From Salipaludibacillus daqingensis (GTDB taxonomy: Bacteria; Bacillota; Bacilli; Bacillales; Salisediminibacteriaceae), in NCBI RefSeq assembly GCF_029891575.1, contig NZ_JARZHF010000007.1, positions 248,001 through 312,000 on the forward strand: 64,000 nt of DNA, in the 5' to 3' direction. Below, in pieces: positions 35,329 to 43,978 of the stretch (position 1 is its first letter; each line of letters opens with the position of its first letter). Under the pieces are notes generated by a model that saw only the letters and a program-made list of their open reading frames with translations, had not been told where the DNA came from and did not search any database. Position numbers and translations under genes: made by a program.

Positions 35329-36376
35329 TAATCATTTCTTTTAAATACGGGTCAGTTTCAATGAGTTGTTTTGCTTTTTCCCTGTATTTCCGTTCATGTA
35401 AATACGTGTAACGGGTAGGTTTCATGGACGGAGCTAAATCAATTGCATGAATAAATTCATCTCGATCAAAAGGCGTTTGTTTCACATGTTCGAAAAAGCC
35501 TGTGCGAGAGAAAACTTTCACCATTCGTTCTACTCGGTGTTCATGAACAAGGGACATAAGATAGGTACAGACACCAACTTGGATACCATGCATTTGCGGG
35601 TTTTTCGATGTTTTATCTAGTGCATGAGAAATCATATGTTCCGCTCCACTAATAGGCGCACTATTTCCACTAATTACCGTGGAAATGCCTCCCATTGTTA
35701 AAGAACTCATTAATTCCTTCAGAAAAATCTTTTGACGTAAATCATCCATGGGTGTTCGAATAAAGCTATTCACTGCTTTTTTACTTAACATTGTTGCAAA
35801 AGCATTTCCTTGGCTATATCCATGTTTTTCTTCAAAAGCCCAGTCATACAGTGCTGTAATGTTCGACATTAAGTCTCCAATGCCAGCTAAAATAAAAGGA
35901 GTAGGGGCATGTTGAATAATCGACAAATCTGCAATGATCCCATAAGGAACTTTAGCTGGTACCGTTGTTTTTTTCCCATTTACGAATAAGGAGCAATTAC
36001 TACTTGCAAACCCATCATTTGACGGTGAAATTGGAATGCTAATAAAAGGCGTTCTTCTAGAAAAAGCGACATATTTCCCGAAATCGATGATAGAACCTCC
36101 ACCAATCGCAAGGACCACATCATACCTGTCCAATTGAAACGCCTTATCAATTAAATCGTAAATAGAAGATGTTAAGTCGAGAGTTAAACAATCGACAGAA
36201 ACTCCTGACGTATTTTCGATGATTCTACCTTGGTAATGTTCTGAAGAAAAAGAGTCAAATAAAATAATCGCTCGTTGAAAACGATGTTTTTTTAAAATGC
36301 TTTCCAATTGACCTAGTACTCCGTGATCTATTTCTAACACGTCGGGAATTGGAATACTCATTCCTTCATTCGCCAT
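35318..36376 (-). CDS. Glycerol-1-phosphate dehydrogenase-like (AraM/EgsA family)
   Basis: A 352-residue protein of the iron/zinc alcohol-dehydrogenase superfamily. NAD-binding AIGGGSIIDFGKYVAF at ~90-105, ISIPISPSNDGFASSNCS near 111-128, GIGDLMSNITALYDW near 167 and metal-ligand His in GAEHMISHALD near 246 and HGIQVGV near 265 fit AraM/EgsA, which reduces dihydroxyacetone phosphate to sn-glycerol-1-phosphate, the archaeal-type stereoisomer. It overlaps the HAD phosphatase gene by 11 nt. A later start at 36361 is possible. Confidence 0.82.
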   Translation of the reverse strand: MANEGMSIPIPDVLEIDHGVLGQLESILKKHRFQRAIILFDSFSSEHYQGRIIENTSGVSVDCLTLDLTSSIYDLIDKAFQLDRYDVVLAIGGGSIIDFGKYVAFSRRTPFISIPISPSNDGFASSNCSLFVNGKKTTVPAKVPYGIIADLSIIQHAPTPFILAGIGDLMSNITALYDWAFEEKHGYSQGNAFATMLSKKAVNSFIRTPMDDLRQKIFLKELMSSLTMGGISTVISGNSAPISGAEHMISHALDKTSKNPQMHGIQVGVCTYLMSLVHEHRVERMVKVFSRTGFFEHVKQTPFDRDEFIHAIDLAPSMKPTRYTYLHERKYREKAKQLIETDPYLKEMIKNP

Positions 36377-37025
36377 GACTTAACCAACCTTCTTCCATTA
36401 AAAACATCTCCACATCTTTGAAGTCTCTGACAGGTATATATGGAATATTTTGTTCTCTTAAAATAGTGATCAAAGCATCTTTAGCAAACATCGTATTCGC
36501 ATATTTAGCAGGATGAGAGTCCGGTTCACTATCCCCGAAATAAAAAACAAAATCATAGTTTTCCTTTATCTTCTTCAGCACAACGGATTTATCAATCCCA
36601 TAACGCTCGGAATAATGCCACGCATTTCCATCTACGTCTAATTGAACATTGTTGTTTTTAAAAACTCCTTTGTTCGAATAAACTTCCACACCAGTCAATC
36701 CATATTTAGAGAGAATTTCATTAATATAATAGTCCGTCCCAGCACTTAAAATAAAAAAATCAGCCCCTTGATTTTGAACCTTTTCAATAAACGGAATCGC
36801 ATGTTCATCAATCGGTATCTCATGAATATCTTCCAACGTTTGCTTTTCCGTTTGATTGATCGAACCGAAAATTGTCGATAGAAACTCAATGTCTTTCATA
36901 TCGCCATTTTTCCATTGGTGAAATAATGCTTCTCCTTCTGGATAGTACTTTTCAATAATGATCCAATAAAAATCTTTTTTCGAGATTGTACCGTCAAAGT
37001 CTGAAATAAATGCCCATTTTTTCAT
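36366..37025 (-). CDS. HAD-IB phosphatase, MtnX-like
   Basis: A 219-residue HAD-superfamily phosphatase. Nucleophile motif FISDFDGTIS (residues 6-15), motif II FFILSAGTDYY near 90-100 and motif III/IV FYFGDSEPDSHPAKYA near 161-176 are all intact. MtnX-type enzymes act on phosphorylated methionine-salvage intermediates, but no mtn genes are near. The 11-nt overlap with the glycerol-1-phosphate dehydrogenase gene suggests a shared pathway, perhaps dephosphorylating its product. Confidence 0.8.
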   Translation of the reverse strand: MKKWAFISDFDGTISKKDFYWIIIEKYYPEGEALFHQWKNGDMKDIEFLSTIFGSINQTEKQTLEDIHEIPIDEHAIPFIEKVQNQGADFFILSAGTDYYINEILSKYGLTGVEVYSNKGVFKNNNVQLDVDGNAWHYSERYGIDKSVVLKKIKENYDFVFYFGDSEPDSHPAKYANTMFAKDALITILREQNIPYIPVRDFKDVEMFLMEEGWLSHGE

Positions 37026-37169
37026 CGTCGTTTCCTCCGTTTTCTATAGCTATTATTATCAGCATACATGAGAAAAGAATAAGAGGGAAGTTGATTGAAC
37101 AAATAGTGATAATTTTCACCTATAAAGGAAAGGATAAGCGGAAGCAAACAGATAGAGGGTGAATGTATC

Positions 37170-38270
37170 ATGGGAGAAGATAAAATAAGTCGTTTATATT
37201 TACTATTTATTTTCTATACAACAATTGGATTAAAAAATCACTTGATTATTATCCCACCATTAAGTGAAACGGCAGGCAGAGATGCATGGATTACTGTTAT
37301 TTTCTCTATAGCATTACATATATTATGGCTTTTTTTAATTTATTATATCTATAAAAAAATGAATGGGATACCAATTTACCAATGGATAATGAATCGAGTA
37401 GGGAAGGTCACGGCAATGTTGATCTGCTTATCGATAGGTATCGTTTTGTTGCTTCTTGCAACCCACAGCATTACAGAACTAGGGAAGTGGACTTCCATTA
37501 CGTATTTACCATTTACACCTGATTTATTAATTATGGTTATATTTGCTATTTTATGTTTACTAACGACTTTGACTAACTTAAGAACAATTGCTATTTTAAA
37601 TGGGGTATTATTACCGGTCATTGTTCTTCTAGGATTTTTTGTCATGTTTGCAAATATGCCAAATAAAGATGCTTCATTGCTCCTGCCTATTTTAGAGAAA
37701 GGGTATATGCCTGTTTTTTCCGGTATTGTTTATTCAAGTGCAGGCTTAGGCGAAATGGTGATGATTTTGTTTATACAACATCGATTGAAAAACCAAGTCA
37801 AGTATTGGCAGTTACTTCTATTTACTTTATTTGTCTCTATTTTGATCATAGGCCCATTAACAGCAGGTTACATGGAATTTGGCGTAGAAGAATTAAAGCG
37901 GCTTCGATTTCCAACTTATGAGCAATGGGCATTGATATCGATGGGACGATTTATAGAGCACGTTGACTTTCTTTCTATTTTCCAATGGTTAGCAGGATCT
38001 TTTATTCGAATTTCCTTTCTTATCTATTTGATTACTCAAGTTATACCGATCAGTAATAGGAAATGGAAAAATATGTTCGTTATCGGACTGTATTCCATCG
38101 TACTTTCGATAACTCAGTTACCAAAAAGTGACATGGAATACCTAGCTTTTGTCAATCAAATTTTCTTACCTGGGACACTTATCTATTTCATTTCGCTAAC
38201 GGTAACTCTGGTAGTCATATCATTTATTCCAGAAAGTCAGAAAGAGGTGAAACGTCATGAAACTGCTTAA
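37170..38270 (+). CDS. gerAB: Spore germination receptor subunit B (GerAB family permease)
   Basis: A 366-residue APC-superfamily protein with about 10 helices, the membrane subunit of a GerA-type nutrient germination receptor in the spore inner membrane. N-terminal LLFIFYTTIGLKNHLIIIPP and GRDAWI are typical of the family. RBS AGAGGGTG lies before the ATG. First of three genes in the order B-A-C; it overlaps the A-subunit start by 14 nt. The nutrient ligand cannot be told. Expression in the forespore (sigma G) is expected from the family; no clear site was found. Confidence 0.9.
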   Translation: MGEDKISRLYLLFIFYTTIGLKNHLIIIPPLSETAGRDAWITVIFSIALHILWLFLIYYIYKKMNGIPIYQWIMNRVGKVTAMLICLSIGIVLLLLATHSITELGKWTSITYLPFTPDLLIMVIFAILCLLTTLTNLRTIAILNGVLLPVIVLLGFFVMFANMPNKDASLLLPILEKGYMPVFSGIVYSSAGLGEMVMILFIQHRLKNQVKYWQLLLFTLFVSILIIGPLTAGYMEFGVEELKRLRFPTYEQWALISMGRFIEHVDFLSIFQWLAGSFIRISFLIYLITQVIPISNRKWKNMFVIGLYSIVLSITQLPKSDMEYLAFVNQIFLPGTLIYFISLTVTLVVISFIPESQKEVKRHETA

Positions 38271-39771
38271 TTGGTTAACAAACTCAAGAAAAAACGAGAG
38301 CCCTTCTAATTCTTCTCATTCATCACAGTCACAAAGGATTACTGAAGATACTATCAAAGATACATTTATGTCCTGTGGCGACGTCAGTGTTGATGAAATG
38401 ACGTTTACATCGCCTAGCAATGAAGAAAAGGTTTTATTTTTATATTCAGAAGGATTAACGAACACACATTTAATAGAAGATGACATCATACCAAGATTAG
38501 ACAGATATTTTAGATCCGCACAGAAGTTTGATAAACAAGAAATGATTGAAAAAATAAAACTCTCTTCCATTTTAGAAGTGAAGGAAAGAAAAGACTTATC
38601 GATTAAACTTTTTCAAGGAAATGTATTAGTTTTTTTCCCTTCGAAACAATATACACTATCCATTGATATTTCTGAAATTCCTGGAAGAGATCCTGAAGAA
38701 ACGAATGCGGAAGTTTCTGTAAAAGGTGCGAGAGACGGCTTTATTGAAAATATCAAAGTGAACACTGCACTTATACGAAAACGACTACCGACAGAGTCGT
38801 TAAAATATGAATCCTTTACGATTGGAGATAGATCCCAAACAGAAGTCGGTCTTATGTATATCAATGATATTATTAACCCCGACATCCTTAAAGAAGCGAA
38901 AAAACGACTTAACACTTTAAAATTTGATGGCTTAATGAACTCAAATACGCTCGTTGAAATGATGTCTTCTGGAAAATTTCAAATATTACCTAGCCTTCAA
39001 TATACTGGACGACCCGATTATACAGCTAATGCCCTTCTTAGAGGACGGTTTATTTTGTTAATTGATGGGACCCCAACTGCGTTAGTTGGACCAGTTAATA
39101 TATTTTTGCTTTTAAAAAGTGCGGAAGATGCCGAATTTATCTCGTTTTATAATTCCTTTGAACGAATTCTTCGCATTGTCGGCTTATCGATAGCTGTTTT
39201 TCTTCCTGGGTTTTGGGTTGCAGTTACCACATATCATCAAGATCAAATTCCTGTTCTTTTACTTGCAACACTGTCAACTGGCAGACAAGGGGTCCCATTT
39301 CCCACGGCAGTTGAAGCGCTACTAATGCTTGGGTTATTTGAATTATTCCGTGAGGCAGGTTCTCGGATGCCTTCCGCTATAGGGCAAACGTTAACCGTTG
39401 TAGGAGGGTTAATTATTGGGGATGCTGCTATTAGGGCTGGATTTACCAATCCAGGAATTATTGTTGTCATTGCAACTTCTTTAGTTGCTACATTTACGTT
39501 AGTGAATCAGTCCATGATCGGCGTATTTAGTATTTTACGAATTCTAGTTGTTTTCGTTTCAAGCTTTTTAGGTCTTTTTGGTTTCATGATCGCTGCTTTT
39601 TCCATTTTGCTATATATGGCAAATTTACGATCTTTCGGAATACCTTATTTAGTCCCTCTATCTCCTATCAGTTCTTTCCGAGACTTCAAGGACACGATAT
39701 TAAATTCTTCAGCCAATGAAAAGCAGGCTAGACCTGATTTTTTAAAAACGAAAGATTCTACAAGGAAATGA
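38257..39771 (+). CDS. gerAA: Spore germination receptor subunit A (GerAA family)
   Basis: A 504-residue GerAA-type protein: an N-terminal soluble part with a Ser/Asn-rich start, the conserved FPSKQYTLSIDISEIPGR region, then the membrane core (KSAEDAEFISFYNSFERILRIVGLSIAVFLPGFWVA near 285-325, RQGVPFPTAVEALLMLGLFELFREAGSRMP near 343). RBS AGAGGTGAAA lies within the end of gerAB. Part of the operon with gerAB and gerAC. Confidence 0.93.
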   Translation: MKLLNWLTNSRKNESPSNSSHSSQSQRITEDTIKDTFMSCGDVSVDEMTFTSPSNEEKVLFLYSEGLTNTHLIEDDIIPRLDRYFRSAQKFDKQEMIEKIKLSSILEVKERKDLSIKLFQGNVLVFFPSKQYTLSIDISEIPGRDPEETNAEVSVKGARDGFIENIKVNTALIRKRLPTESLKYESFTIGDRSQTEVGLMYINDIINPDILKEAKKRLNTLKFDGLMNSNTLVEMMSSGKFQILPSLQYTGRPDYTANALLRGRFILLIDGTPTALVGPVNIFLLLKSAEDAEFISFYNSFERILRIVGLSIAVFLPGFWVAVTTYHQDQIPVLLLATLSTGRQGVPFPTAVEALLMLGLFELFREAGSRMPSAIGQTLTVVGGLIIGDAAIRAGFTNPGIIVVIATSLVATFTLVNQSMIGVFSILRILVVFVSSFLGLFGFMIAAFSILLYMANLRSFGIPYLVPLSPISSFRDFKDTILNSSANEKQARPDFLKTKDSTRK

Positions 39772-39780
39772 GGAAGAATG

Positions 39781-40926
39781 ATGAAAAGCATCACGTCCAT
39801 GATGATCATATTTCTATTGCTAACAGGTTGTATGAATGCTAATGAGATAGAAAGAATGTATTATGTTCATGGAGTTGGGCTTGATTATGTTGATGAAAAA
39901 TATGAAGTTCACATTCAAGTAATGAATTTTCATACAATGGCGAAAGAAATGCAAAGCACATTTGAAGAGGCAGAGACAATTGTTGCCAAAGGAGTTGGTC
40001 CAACTCCTGTAATGGCCATACACGATATATATCAATCGACTCCTCAACGGATTTACTGGGGCCATTTATCTGCCCTCGTTTTCACAGAAGCAGCGTTGAA
40101 TACTGGTATGACAGAACTTTTAGATGATTTTTTAAGGTTTAATGAGATACGTTATACTCCATGGATCTTTTCCACAAAATCTAATATTGATGACCTGTTA
40201 ACAGTATTCCCTTTTTTAGATGCTTCCCCTGTTCTCGGAACTTTTGGAAACCCAGAAGATGGCTATTCGCAAAGTTCTTTTGTAGCCCCTAAACGAAAAC
40301 ATCGCTTTATTCTTGAACTAAATGAACCTGGGAAATCTGCGAATATCCCCAATTTAACGGTAGAAGATCGTTGGCACTCAGATAAAGAAAGACATCCTGT
40401 AATAAATGTTTCAGGGGTGAGTAGTCTTTTTGGTGAAGAGTATCGCGGTACGCTTGAAGGCAAAGATATGTACGGTTTAAGGTGGCTTCAAGAGGATACG
40501 GAACGAACGCCAGTTAACATTAGTAAAAATGATGAAGCTGTCGCTGTCATTATGATGAAAAAGCCAGATCATAAAATAACCCCTAAGATTGAAAATGGAG
40601 AAGTTTCCTTCACGATAGAAGTAGACGTATCAGGAGGAATTCTTGAAATGCATCAACAAGAATCTCTTGATTTTATTGAAAAGGAAGTTACAAAAACGAT
40701 TGAAAATGAAATCCGTACGACCTATGAGCAAGGATTAGAAAATAATGCAGATATTTATCACTTAAGTAATGAATTATTTAAAAAAGACCCTGAGGCATGG
40801 CATGAATTAACGGAAGAAGAAGAATTATCTTTAACAAAAGAGACGTTAAAGGATATTAACGTGCAAGCAGAAGTTATTCATAGTGGAAAAAATCGTCATA
40901 TTCCGATTCTTACCGAAACGGAATAA
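39781..40926 (+). CDS. gerAC: Spore germination lipoprotein subunit C (Ger(x)C family)
   Basis: A 381-residue lipoprotein of a germination receptor. Signal peptide with lipobox LLTGC ending at residue ~18, so it is lipid-anchored at the spore inner membrane's outer face. Typical Ger(x)C segments: EIERMYYVHGVGLDYVDE and a C-terminal KEVTKTIENEIRTTYEQG helix. The second of two adjacent ATGs (39781) has better spacing to GAGGAAG than 39778. Third gene of the operon, 6-9 nt after gerAA. A weak CACCAT/ATGGTG hairpin without T-run follows. Confidence 0.92.
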   Translation: MKSITSMMIIFLLLTGCMNANEIERMYYVHGVGLDYVDEKYEVHIQVMNFHTMAKEMQSTFEEAETIVAKGVGPTPVMAIHDIYQSTPQRIYWGHLSALVFTEAALNTGMTELLDDFLRFNEIRYTPWIFSTKSNIDDLLTVFPFLDASPVLGTFGNPEDGYSQSSFVAPKRKHRFILELNEPGKSANIPNLTVEDRWHSDKERHPVINVSGVSSLFGEEYRGTLEGKDMYGLRWLQEDTERTPVNISKNDEAVAVIMMKKPDHKITPKIENGEVSFTIEVDVSGGILEMHQQESLDFIEKEVTKTIENEIRTTYEQGLENNADIYHLSNELFKKDPEAWHELTEEEELSLTKETLKDINVQAEVIHSGKNRHIPILTETE

Positions 40927-41170
40927 TTAGCAGCAACACCATTTTATCGATTATGGTGCGAAAAAATCGCTCGTACGTCTATCCTTTTGAAATGAAGGCT
41001 TTACAGCAACATTTCCAACTATAAAATGGGTGATTTCCCAAATAATTAAATGTAAGCGCATACAAATTGACGAAATATTCAATTTAATTAAAATCTTTCG
41101 ATTCGGATTGTTTTTTCTTGTTTGAGAATGTGTTAAGATTAGTTTTAATATTCTGAAGTAAGAAAGGATT

Positions 41171-42439
41171 ATGGAGATGGAGAAAACTGTAACAAACACC
41201 GTTCAAGTGAAAGATATCTTAATTGCACACCAAGTACTGAAAGACATAGTAGTGAACACCCCCTTACAAAGGGACGCGATCCTTTCTGAAAAATATAAAG
41301 CGAACGTTTATTTAAAACGAGAAGACCTTCAAGTTGTTCGCTCATTTAAACTTCGAGGTGCTTATCATTTAATGCAAGGACTCTCAGAACAGGAGCTGCA
41401 AAATGGCGTCGTTTGTGCAAGTGCAGGTAATCATGCTCAAGGTGTTGCATATTCTTGTAAAGCGTTAGGTGTTCGAGGTAGAATTTTTATGCCGAGCACA
41501 ACACCACGTCAAAAAGTTTCTCGAGTTGAGTTTTTTGGTGAACCATTTGTTGAAGTCGTTTTGACAGGGGATACGTTTGATGATTCCTTTAAAGAAGCAA
41601 CGTCTTACTGCAATGATAATGAGATGGCATTTATTCATCCTTTTGATGACCACAGAACAATTGCCGGTCAGGGCACAGTTGGTATGGAAGTATTAGAATC
41701 AATGGATGAACCTGTCTCACACATTTTTATGAGTGTTGGCGGTGGCGGTTTAATTTCCGGTGTAGGGACTTATTTTAAAAACATCAGCCCTCATACAAAA
41801 GTGATTGGCGTTGAGCCTGAAGGTGCACCGGGAATGAAAGAATCTTTGAAACAAGGAAAAGTCGTCACACTCGATAAAATTGATAAGTTTGTAGATGGCG
41901 CTGCTGTTAAAAAAGTAGGGGATGTTACATTCAACATAGCAAAAGAAGTTGTTGACGATATTGTAGTCATTCCAGAAGGTAAAGTATGTTCCACCATGCT
42001 TAACCTATACAATGAAAATGCCATTGTAGCAGAACCGGCAGGCGCATTATCTGTTTCTGCGTTGGATGATTACCGTGACGAAATCAAAGGAAAAAATGTT
42101 GTATGTATCGTTAGTGGAGGAAATAATGACATTGACCGCATGCAGGAAATCAAGGAACGTTCGTTGATTTATGATGGATTTAAACATTATTTTATTGTTA
42201 ATTTCCCTCAAAGAGCAGGAGCATTAAGACAGTTTTTAGCTGAAGTTCTTGGTGAGAACGATGACATTACTCGATTTGAATATACGAAAAAGAATAATCG
42301 TGATAAGGGACCTGTCTTAGTCGGTATTGAATTAAAACACACGGGAGATTATTATCCTTTGATTAGTCGTATGGAAAAGAACGGATTCTCGTATGTTGAA
42401 ATTAACAAAGACCAAGACCTCTTTAATTTACTTATCTAA
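41171..42439 (+). CDS. ilvA: Threonine dehydratase (biosynthetic)
   Basis: Deaminates threonine to 2-oxobutyrate, the first step toward isoleucine. It has 422 residues, the length of the Bacillus enzyme. PLP lysine in VVRSFKLRGAYH (~55-66), ASAGNHAQGVAYS at ~83-95, SVGGGGLISGVGTY at ~190, and a C-terminal ACT-like regulatory domain (YFIVNFPQRAGALRQFL at ~337). The ATG at 41177 is an alternative start with equally good RBS spacing (AAAGG). Single gene with its own terminator. Confidence 0.95.
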   Translation: MEMEKTVTNTVQVKDILIAHQVLKDIVVNTPLQRDAILSEKYKANVYLKREDLQVVRSFKLRGAYHLMQGLSEQELQNGVVCASAGNHAQGVAYSCKALGVRGRIFMPSTTPRQKVSRVEFFGEPFVEVVLTGDTFDDSFKEATSYCNDNEMAFIHPFDDHRTIAGQGTVGMEVLESMDEPVSHIFMSVGGGGLISGVGTYFKNISPHTKVIGVEPEGAPGMKESLKQGKVVTLDKIDKFVDGAAVKKVGDVTFNIAKEVVDDIVVIPEGKVCSTMLNLYNENAIVAEPAGALSVSALDDYRDEIKGKNVVCIVSGGNNDIDRMQEIKERSLIYDGFKHYFIVNFPQRAGALRQFLAEVLGENDDITRFEYTKKNNRDKGPVLVGIELKHTGDYYPLISRMEKNGFSYVEINKDQDLFNLLI

Positions 42440-42447
42440 TATTTGAT

Positions 42448-42482
42448 AAAACTGGGGAAAATTCATATCCTCAGTTTTTTTA
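42448..42482 (+). terminator. Terminator after ilvA
   Basis: AAACTG(g)GGA pairs with TCCTCAGTT, followed by TTTTTTT. Confidence 0.75.
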
Positions 42483-42708
42483 TGTTTTGTTATATCAAGT
42501 GCGTAGTTTTACTGTTAGAAAAATCCACAAAGATCCATTACTACTAAAGGGTAGTTATTTCAAAATCAACATGGAACGATAAAGGAGACTAGAAAATAAA
42601 AGGGACTATAAATTAATTTTAGTTAAATATGAACGACATTTTCATCCAGTCTTAAAATCAGCTATAATAAGTTCATACATACTATTGAAAAGAGAAAGTA
42701 GGCATGAA

Positions 42709-43593
42709 ATGATGACAAAGTTAATACCAGGGATGATAGAAGATTTAACTGTGGAACGAGTTATTGATACAGGGTACGTTCTTTCACAAGGAAAACAAGA
42801 GGTACTGCTACACAAAAATGAAGCCAAACAAGAGTTAATGAAAGGACAAGAGGTTGAAGTCTTTCTTTATGAAGATAAAAAAGGACAACTCGTTGCATCT
42901 ACGACAATCCCCGAAGTGACGTTAGGTACGTATGACTGGGCTCAAGTGGTTGATGTCGTGGATAACCTAGGTGTATTTATTCATATTGGTTTACCTAAAG
43001 ATATTTTAGTTTCCAAAGATGATCTTCCACTTCTTCAAGAAGTGTGGCCAAAAAGAGGTGATCATTTATTTGTTAAATTAGATCATGATCGAAGAGGGAA
43101 ACTGATTGCTAAACCTGTCACGGAAGAAATTATCAATCAAGAACGGGATCAGGCACCAAAAGATTTACTCAATGAAACGAAAAGTGGTCATATCTATCGA
43201 GCTGCAAAAGTTGGGTCGTTTTTAATTACCGAAGAGGGTTATCGAGGGTTCATTCACGAGAGCGAACGTAAACAAGAACCTCGTTTAGGTCAGCTAGTAA
43301 ATGGACGCGTCATTGGTGTGAAAGATGATGGAACGTTAAATATGTCTTTACGCCCACTTATTTTACAAAGTCGAGACCAAGACGCTCAACAGTTACTTGA
43401 TATCATTGAAAAAAACAACGGAAAAATACCTTACACTGACCAATCGTCACCTGATGAAATTCGCGAAAAATTCCAACTAAGCAAAGCTGCTTTTAAACGT
43501 GCGATGGGGAAATTGTTAAAAGAGAAAAAAATTGTTCAAGAAAATGGTTTTACTTATTTGACTGAAGAAAACAAAGATAACGATTCTGAATAA
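42709..43593 (+). CDS. cvfB: CvfB-type S1 RNA-binding protein (YitL-like)
   Basis: A 294-residue protein with several S1-like OB folds (for example WAQVVDVVDNLGVFIHIGLPKDILVS near 80-105; GHIYRAAKVGSFLITEEGYRGFIHESE near 163-189) and a C-terminal winged-helix region (SPDEIREKFQLSKAAFKRAMGKLL). CvfB proteins bind RNA and affect virulence-factor expression in Staphylococcus. Two ATGs (42709, 42712) follow AGTAGG; an upstream in-frame TTG is less likely. A TATAAT box is at 42663-42668. Confidence 0.88.
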   Translation: MMTKLIPGMIEDLTVERVIDTGYVLSQGKQEVLLHKNEAKQELMKGQEVEVFLYEDKKGQLVASTTIPEVTLGTYDWAQVVDVVDNLGVFIHIGLPKDILVSKDDLPLLQEVWPKRGDHLFVKLDHDRRGKLIAKPVTEEIINQERDQAPKDLLNETKSGHIYRAAKVGSFLITEEGYRGFIHESERKQEPRLGQLVNGRVIGVKDDGTLNMSLRPLILQSRDQDAQQLLDIIEKNNGKIPYTDQSSPDEIREKFQLSKAAFKRAMGKLLKEKKIVQENGFTYLTEENKDNDSE

Positions 43594-43608
43594 GAATTAT
43601 TTAGGGGG

Positions 43609-43649
43609 GTGTCCCATAAGGTTAACTTATAGGGACATCCTGTTTTTTT
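43609..43649 (+). terminator. Terminator after cvfB
   Basis: GTCCCATAAG pairs with CTTATAGGGAC, then CATCC and a seven-T run. The next ~330 bases, up to topB, show no gene, RNA motif or clear repeat to me. Confidence 0.75.
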
Positions 43650-43978
43650 GAGGAGAGAGGTTAGAAGGATAGGCATCTTTTTGATGAGTTTCATGTAGAT
43701 AGATATAGTACCCGAAAGAAGCGCAACGCTCGGATGCTGGGAGGGATTTTATCTCAAATGAAAACTGCCTCACGTCACATAATTATATAAAACAAAAATA
43801 CAGTTTTTAATAGAATTCCAAATGACCTTATGATAAAATAAAAACGTACGTTCTCCCTCCCTTCCAATACGCACTAAATCCCATAGATTATACTCTTATT
43901 TTATTTCTCACAACTATACAATCCTTCATACCATACAAGCATTCCCCTTCAAAATAAACGATAGAATAGGTGAGCCAC

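Noticed and set aside
37090-37169. A sigma-G promoter before the germination operon (TGAACA...CACCTATA)
   Set aside because: The -10 half fits the sigma-G consensus poorly (only the first two bases), so it is not listed.
40930-40970. Terminator after gerAC
   Set aside because: The CACCAT/ATGGTG hairpin is weak and followed by A-rich, not T-rich, sequence on the + strand.
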